Under the pieces are notes generated by a model, which ran no database searches, was not told the origin of the DNA, and was given only the letters and a program-made list of their open reading frames with translations. From Paracamarosporium sp. OC-R06-R3 (Eukaryota; Ascomycota; Dothideomycetes; Pleosporales; Didymosphaeriaceae), in the NCBI GenBank assembly GCA_019828545.1, contig JACVRA010000648.1, positions 35,527-46,883 on the forward strand: a DNA stretch of 11,357 nucleotides, written 5' to 3'. This document shows positions 8,159 through 11,357 of this stretch, one piece after another; within the stretch, counting starts at the first letter, position 1, and every line of letters begins with the position of its first letter. The position numbers were made by a program, and so were the translations under genes.

Positions 8159-8166
8159 TATATAAG
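8159..8166 (+). promoter_or_regulatory. TATA box of the esterase gene
   Basis: TATATAAG starts 69 bp before the ATG at 8228 and is followed by an A- and C-containing leader ending in an A-run directly before the start codon. Position and sequence fit a core promoter of an inducible fungal gene. Confidence 0.6.
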
Positions 8167-8227
8167 TGTGTCACGAATAGGTCGCCCTATGATCATTTCA
8201 AAAAGCCAACTGCTCGACTAAAAAAAT

Positions 8228-9397
8228 ATGAAACACTTATTGTTCGCCCTCCCCTTTACTGCTTCTTCAGTCTTCGCTCAGAATGGAACAGTCTGTCCAG
8301 CTCTCCCAAGTACTATCAACTATGCTGCCAATCCAAAGCTCCCTGATCCATTCCTGCCCATAAGCGGCACTCGCCTAACCAAGAAAGACCAGTGGCCATG
8401 CCGCAAGGAAGAAATCCGGCAGCTCTTCCAACGCTATTCGTACGGCCAACTGCCGCCTGGGCCAGCTTCCGTAACCGCATCGATGTCTGGCAACTCTCTG
8501 AAAATCACTGTTACCGACGGAGGGAAGACTATGTCTTTCTCGGTCACTATAAAACTCCCGAGTTCTGGCTCCGCTCCATATCCCGCTATAATCGCGTACG
8601 GGGGATCGAGCCTGCCGATTCCCAACACAGTTGCTACCATCACCTACCAGAACTTCGAAATGGCCGCTGATAATGGGCGTGGTAAGGGCAAGTTCTACGA
8701 CCTTTATGGCAGTGACCATAATGCGGGCGGTATGATTGCAGCAGCCTGGGGCGTGGATCGCATCATGGATGCGCTTGAACGCACGCCGGACGCGAAGATC
8801 GACCCAAAGCGTGTTGGTGTGACAGGGTGCTCCCGAAATGGGAAAGGATCTATGATTGCTGGAGCATTCGTGGATAGAATTGCACTTGCGCTTCCACAAG
8901 AAGGTGGTCAGTCTGCAGCGGGATGTTGGAGGATCGCTGATGAGATTCAGAAGAATGGTACAAAGGTTGAGACTGCCCACCAGATTGTTAATGGCGACAG
9001 TTGGTTTTCGAAAGATTTCTCTAAATACGTGGATACGGTACCGACGCTGCCTTGGGATAATCACATGCTGCACGCACTGTACGCCTACCCTCCAAGGGGC
9101 CTGCTAATCATCGAGAACACTGCTATCGATTATCTAGGTCCCACCAGTAACTACCATTGCGCGACTGCGGGTCGGAAAGTCCATGAAGCACTTGGCGTAA
9201 AGGATTACTTTGGGTTCAGTCAGAACTCACACTCTGACCACTGCGGATTTCCCAAAGCCCAACAAGCAGAGTTGACAGCATTCATTGAGCGGTTCCTACT
9301 GGCGAAGGACACCAAGACCGATGTGTGGAAGACTGATGGGAAGTGGCCAATCGATGAAAAGAGATGGATTGACTGGACCGCCCCTACACTTGCGTAA
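8228..9397 (+). CDS. Secreted 4-O-methyl-glucuronoyl methylesterase (CE15), 389 aa
   Basis: The enzyme cleaves the ester bond between 4-O-methyl-D-glucuronic acid side chains of glucuronoxylan and lignin alcohols, outside the cell. The single-exon ORF has a clear signal peptide (residues 1-17, cut after VFA). The CE15 nucleophile motif GCSRNGKG is at 200-207 (Ser202); the acid is Glu225 in ALPQEGG; the catalytic His is best placed at His338 in SDHCGFP. Six cysteines remain after the signal peptide (23, 58, 201, 233, 311, 339), the number needed for the three conserved disulfides. The N-terminal LPDPF and C-terminal IDWTAPTLA segments show it is full length. There is no CBM1 module. Sequons occur at Asn19 and Asn243. 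Three positions that contact the uronic acid in characterised fungal enzymes appear changed (Glu248, Gly256, Tyr302). An AAAAAAT leader precedes the ATG, with a TATA box 62 bp upstream. Family assignment is secure; activity on the usual substrate is inferred. Confidence 0.95.
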   Translation: MKHLLFALPFTASSVFAQNGTVCPALPSTINYAANPKLPDPFLPISGTRLTKKDQWPCRKEEIRQLFQRYSYGQLPPGPASVTASMSGNSLKITVTDGGKTMSFSVTIKLPSSGSAPYPAIIAYGGSSLPIPNTVATITYQNFEMAADNGRGKGKFYDLYGSDHNAGGMIAAAWGVDRIMDALERTPDAKIDPKRVGVTGCSRNGKGSMIAGAFVDRIALALPQEGGQSAAGCWRIADEIQKNGTKVETAHQIVNGDSWFSKDFSKYVDTVPTLPWDNHMLHALYAYPPRGLLIIENTAIDYLGPTSNYHCATAGRKVHEALGVKDYFGFSQNSHSDHCGFPKAQQAELTAFIERFLLAKDTKTDVWKTDGKWPIDEKRWIDWTAPTLA

Positions 9398-10024
9398 GAC
9401 GGACTGTTCGTAACTTTTTTCCGTAGTTTGACTATGTCTATGCACTGCTTGTATTTGAAAAATTATACGATCCTTATCAAGTTGATGTCACACCTCTCAT
9501 GTATACGTCTTACTTTAGTATCTTATGATGAAATACCCTTTCACCAGTATGGACTTTCTGGCCTGATCATTTCATGGTACCACTGAACCTCATCTCTGTA
9601 TCGATACAAAACTTTCGGCGGTTTTAAATCAATTGTAGGGTCACGAGACAAATGTAGGCCCAGACGGTGGTCATGGTGCTTAGCATTGGTGAGTCACGTG
9701 ATGATTCATTTCACTGGTGGCTGTCCGAACCATCACGTGGGGTTTTTAGGTATGACCAGGCAAACATATACCCCACAGCTCTGGCAAGTTATGATCTTAA
9801 GTCCTCGGGTTCATGCGTCCTTTGTCAAACGACCCTGGAAGCAAGCGCGTGTCCGAGCAAACACCCCATAATCACTCACTTAAAAACAACGCACCTCTCA
9901 ACTCTGTACTTTTAACTCTGTATTCTAATATATCACCATCCATAAACTCGCCCACCTGCTCGTACTGTACTATCCGCACTCACTTCCGCTGTCTCCTCGT
10001 AACAGTCCGCAATCAAAAACCGAC
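9398..10024. other. Intergenic region between the esterase and the 336-aa gene
   Basis: This contains the 3' UTR of the esterase and the promoter of the next gene. The plus-strand ORFs (9667-9915, 9813-10163) lack coding character and overlap the start of the following gene in other frames. Upstream of 10025 the DNA is rich in CT and CA, typical of fungal leaders. The paired CACGTG boxes inside are listed separately. Confidence 0.5.
9695..9739. promoter_or_regulatory. Paired inverted CACGTG (E-box) sites
   Basis: CACGTGATG (9695-9703) and CATCACGTG (9731-9739) are perfect 9-bp inverted copies, with start points 36 bp apart and about 290 bp upstream of the ATG at 10025. CACGTG is the core bound by fungal bHLH factors, and TCACGTGA-type extension is typical of Cbf1-like proteins. 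The symmetric pair suggests a regulated promoter element; the factor is not known. Confidence 0.4.
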
Positions 10025-11086
10025 ATGTCCAAGTTCTTTAACACTAGCGGTACCCGCCGATACATCAAACTGGAGAAAGGCTACTACTCAGAAGAAATGC
10101 CTTCGGTTCAGATTGATAAGATCCTGGACTTGCAAGAGCGCATGGCGTGCGGTAACAACCTGAAGATGTGGTCACTGAGCGCACGCAAAGAGCTCGCAGG
10201 TGGCAGAAGCGCCGCCTTTCTTGTTCCAAGAGGTAATGTAGCCGCCCTATGGATTAGTTAGCTGTATACTAATCAACACACAGTTGTACAGGATACGAAG
10301 TCGAAGCCATGGAGCTACGAGGCTCCGAAGCTCGCCATGATCGTTGCTTCACCTCTCCTTCGCGACCACTTTGTTCAGCATCCGAATTCAACCGAGTTTT
10401 CGGCCATTAATCCACATTTCAAGGCCAAGGCCATTGGCTCAATTGCTCACTGGCTCCGGATTGCTATCCATGCACCGGAGCTGCACAACATTCGCCTACG
10501 GAACCTTACTCCTGCAGTCAGCGATAGCGACCTCAGAGATGCCCTAGATATCCGCGTAGCCATGCAGCTCCTAGGCATGGACCAGTATATCGACGACTTT
10601 GCCTCTCAGTATCAGTCTACGCTGGTGTATAGCAATGCTTCTGCCAGAGGCTTGGGCAAAGCTCCTGCCACTCTCCGACAACCGTCTACGACTGAGGCGC
10701 GCACCATTCTTGATCACGCAATCATACCTAAGCGAAATGGCCGTGACGAGGTAGTAGATGTTCTTGCGGACCACCTAGTGGTCTTAAAGAGGAAAAATCT
10801 ATTGAGTGCTGAGTGGATCGCGTTCCTAGGCGATTTCAGCAACCTCATGCTGAGCCAGGCAGTGAAACTTGCCGAGGATCGTTTCATGGAGACCTTGAGG
10901 AACGAGCGTAAGGAGCGTGACAAACTCAAGAAGGAGGAAAACCAGCGAGGGAAGGGTGGTATCAAGAATGCAGAGGTTACAGCAGCTATGATATCAAAGA
11001 AGAATGAGGGTGCACAGAAGGAGAAGTCAGCGTTGCCGAGTAAGTTTCACAACTTCTTCGAGGTATTGATGGAAAACGATGAGTAG
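10025..11086 (+). CDS. Unknown protein with weak BTB-like region and charged C-terminal helix, 336 aa
   Basis: Two exons, 10025-10232 and 10284-11086, sum to 1011 nt and join in frame. The 51-nt intron has GTAATG, a TACTAATC branch region and CACAG; a second AG at 10291 would shift the frame and is rejected. The first exon starts MSKFFNTSGTRRYIKLEKGY with a purine at -3. Residues about 84-175 have a pattern reminiscent of BTB/POZ folds: SPLLRDHF, then IGSIAHWLRIAIH, then DLRDALDIRVAMQLLGMDQY, which resembles the helix that carries the adaptor-type hits in fungal BTB proteins. However, the N-terminal BTB strand set is not obvious, so this is weak. Residues about 259-320 are a long Lys/Glu-rich helix, possibly coiled coil. 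No signal peptide or membrane helix is seen. A transposon begins 41 bp after the stop. I would call it a conserved-looking unknown. Confidence 0.75.
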
Positions 11087-11134
11087 CCGATTGGATTGCG
11101 AAGATAAACGCTATGGTTTCTCTGTTAACGTAAC

Positions 11135-11168
11135 TACGTAGCGAGTCGCCACTCCAAGCGAGCCGCCA
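11135..11168 (-). repeat. Two 17-bp terminal-repeat units, diverged
   Basis: On the minus strand the adjacent units are TGGCGGCTCGCTTGGAG (11168-11152) and TGGCGACTCGCTACGTA (11151-11135). Each aligns without gaps to the 17-bp unit of the left element (TGGCCGACTCGCTTGTA), differing at three to five positions. The left end has three copies and this end two, so copy number varies within the family. Confidence 0.75.
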
Positions 11169-11208
11169 CCCCAACCAACTTTCTGCGACGCGTTACCTAT
11201 TAACTATA

Positions 11209-11357
11209 ATGGCTCAACCAACTACTATTCAATCACCCTATAACGAAGCAGATATTCTTCTTGCTATCTCCTCTATCAATCAAAATCAGATCCAAAGCGT
11301 AAAACGCGCTGCAGTTACGTTTAACGTCCCTCGATCAACGCTACGCGATCGACGCGC
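11209..11357 (+). CDS. Transposase N-terminus, pogo/Fot1-like (partial)
   Basis: From the ATG at 11209 the frame is open to the window edge (49 codons). The sequence has the psq-type helix-turn-helix pattern that opens pogo/Fot1 transposases: YNEADILLAISSI, then SVKRAAVTFNVPRSTLRDR, in which the AA..F.VPRSTL..R motif is characteristic. This domain binds the element's terminal repeats; the CENP-B-like HTH and DDE catalytic domain would follow outside the window. The intact start and open frame are compatible with a young copy, but most of the gene is not visible. Confidence 0.8.
   Translation, partial: MAQPTTIQSPYNEADILLAISSINQNQIQSVKRAAVTFNVPRSTLRDRR

Larger units (their letters stand above)
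11128..11357 (+). mobile_element. 5' end of a second pogo/Fot1-like DNA transposon
   Basis: The element starts at 11128 after TA (11126-11127) with ACGTAACTACGTAGCGAGTC, contains two 17-bp units related to those of the left element, and is followed 81 bp in by a transposase start codon. The same orientation and end sequence as the element at 1-502 place both in one family. It runs off the window, so completeness cannot be judged. Confidence 0.75.

Noticed and set aside
8375..9073. Minus-strand ORF of 232 codons
   Set aside because: It is the antisense shadow of the CE15 esterase, which has a signal peptide, catalytic motifs and full family length.
10281..10291. Alternative acceptor TACAG at 10291 for the intron of the 336-aa gene
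   Set aside because: It shifts the second exon out of the 249-codon open frame, while the acceptor at 10283 keeps it in frame and sits well after the branch point.

Overview
The window looks like nuclear DNA of a filamentous ascomycete, probably Dothideomycetes/Pleosporales (inference). The reasons are short GT-AG introns of 49-78 nt with CTRAY-like branch points, a fungal rhodopsin-domain membrane protein, a secreted CE15 glucuronoyl esterase, and pogo/Fot1-type DNA transposon ends.

Layout, left to right. Positions 1-502 are the 3' end of a pogo/Fot1-like transposon: a transposase C-terminus (1-117), a long non-coding tail, and a terminal repeat built of three perfect 17-bp units. Just outside it, 505-805 is a decayed coding fragment with two in-frame stops. 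It faces a weak minus-strand ORF (764-1141). A well-supported three-exon gene for a 145-aa protein of unknown function follows at 1528-2097 (+). A five-exon gene for a 379-aa seven-helix rhodopsin-domain protein (Pth11-like class) lies convergently at 3733-5089 (-), with 1.6 kb of non-coding DNA between the two.

The 3.1 kb between the rhodopsin-domain gene and the esterase gene is their shared divergent upstream region. It holds a GC-rich stretch that is open on both strands but does not read like protein, a perfect inverted-repeat motif near 5900, an unrecognised minus-strand coding-like fragment (6545-6751) and an AT-rich, CTATAGG-rich island (about 6711-7083). The intronless esterase gene is at 8228-9397 (+), with a TATA box 62 bp upstream. 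Next comes a two-exon gene for a 336-aa unknown protein, weakly BTB-like with a charged C-terminal helix (10025-11086, +), preceded by paired inverted CACGTG boxes. From 11128 to the window end is the 5' end of a second pogo-like element in the same orientation, including the transposase N-terminus. It sits only 41 bp after the stop codon of the 336-aa gene.

The genes do not form an obvious pathway. The esterase acts outside the cell on lignin-glucuronoxylan ester bonds, and the rhodopsin-domain protein would sit in a membrane. I see no biosynthetic cluster, CRISPR array, rRNA or tRNA. The most unusual signals are the modular 17-bp-unit terminal repeats that bracket the window, the substituted substrate-contact positions of the esterase, and the stop-bearing fragment beside the left transposon. 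Gene models were built by hand from splice signals and reading-frame continuity; family assignments come from recognised motifs and no database was searched.
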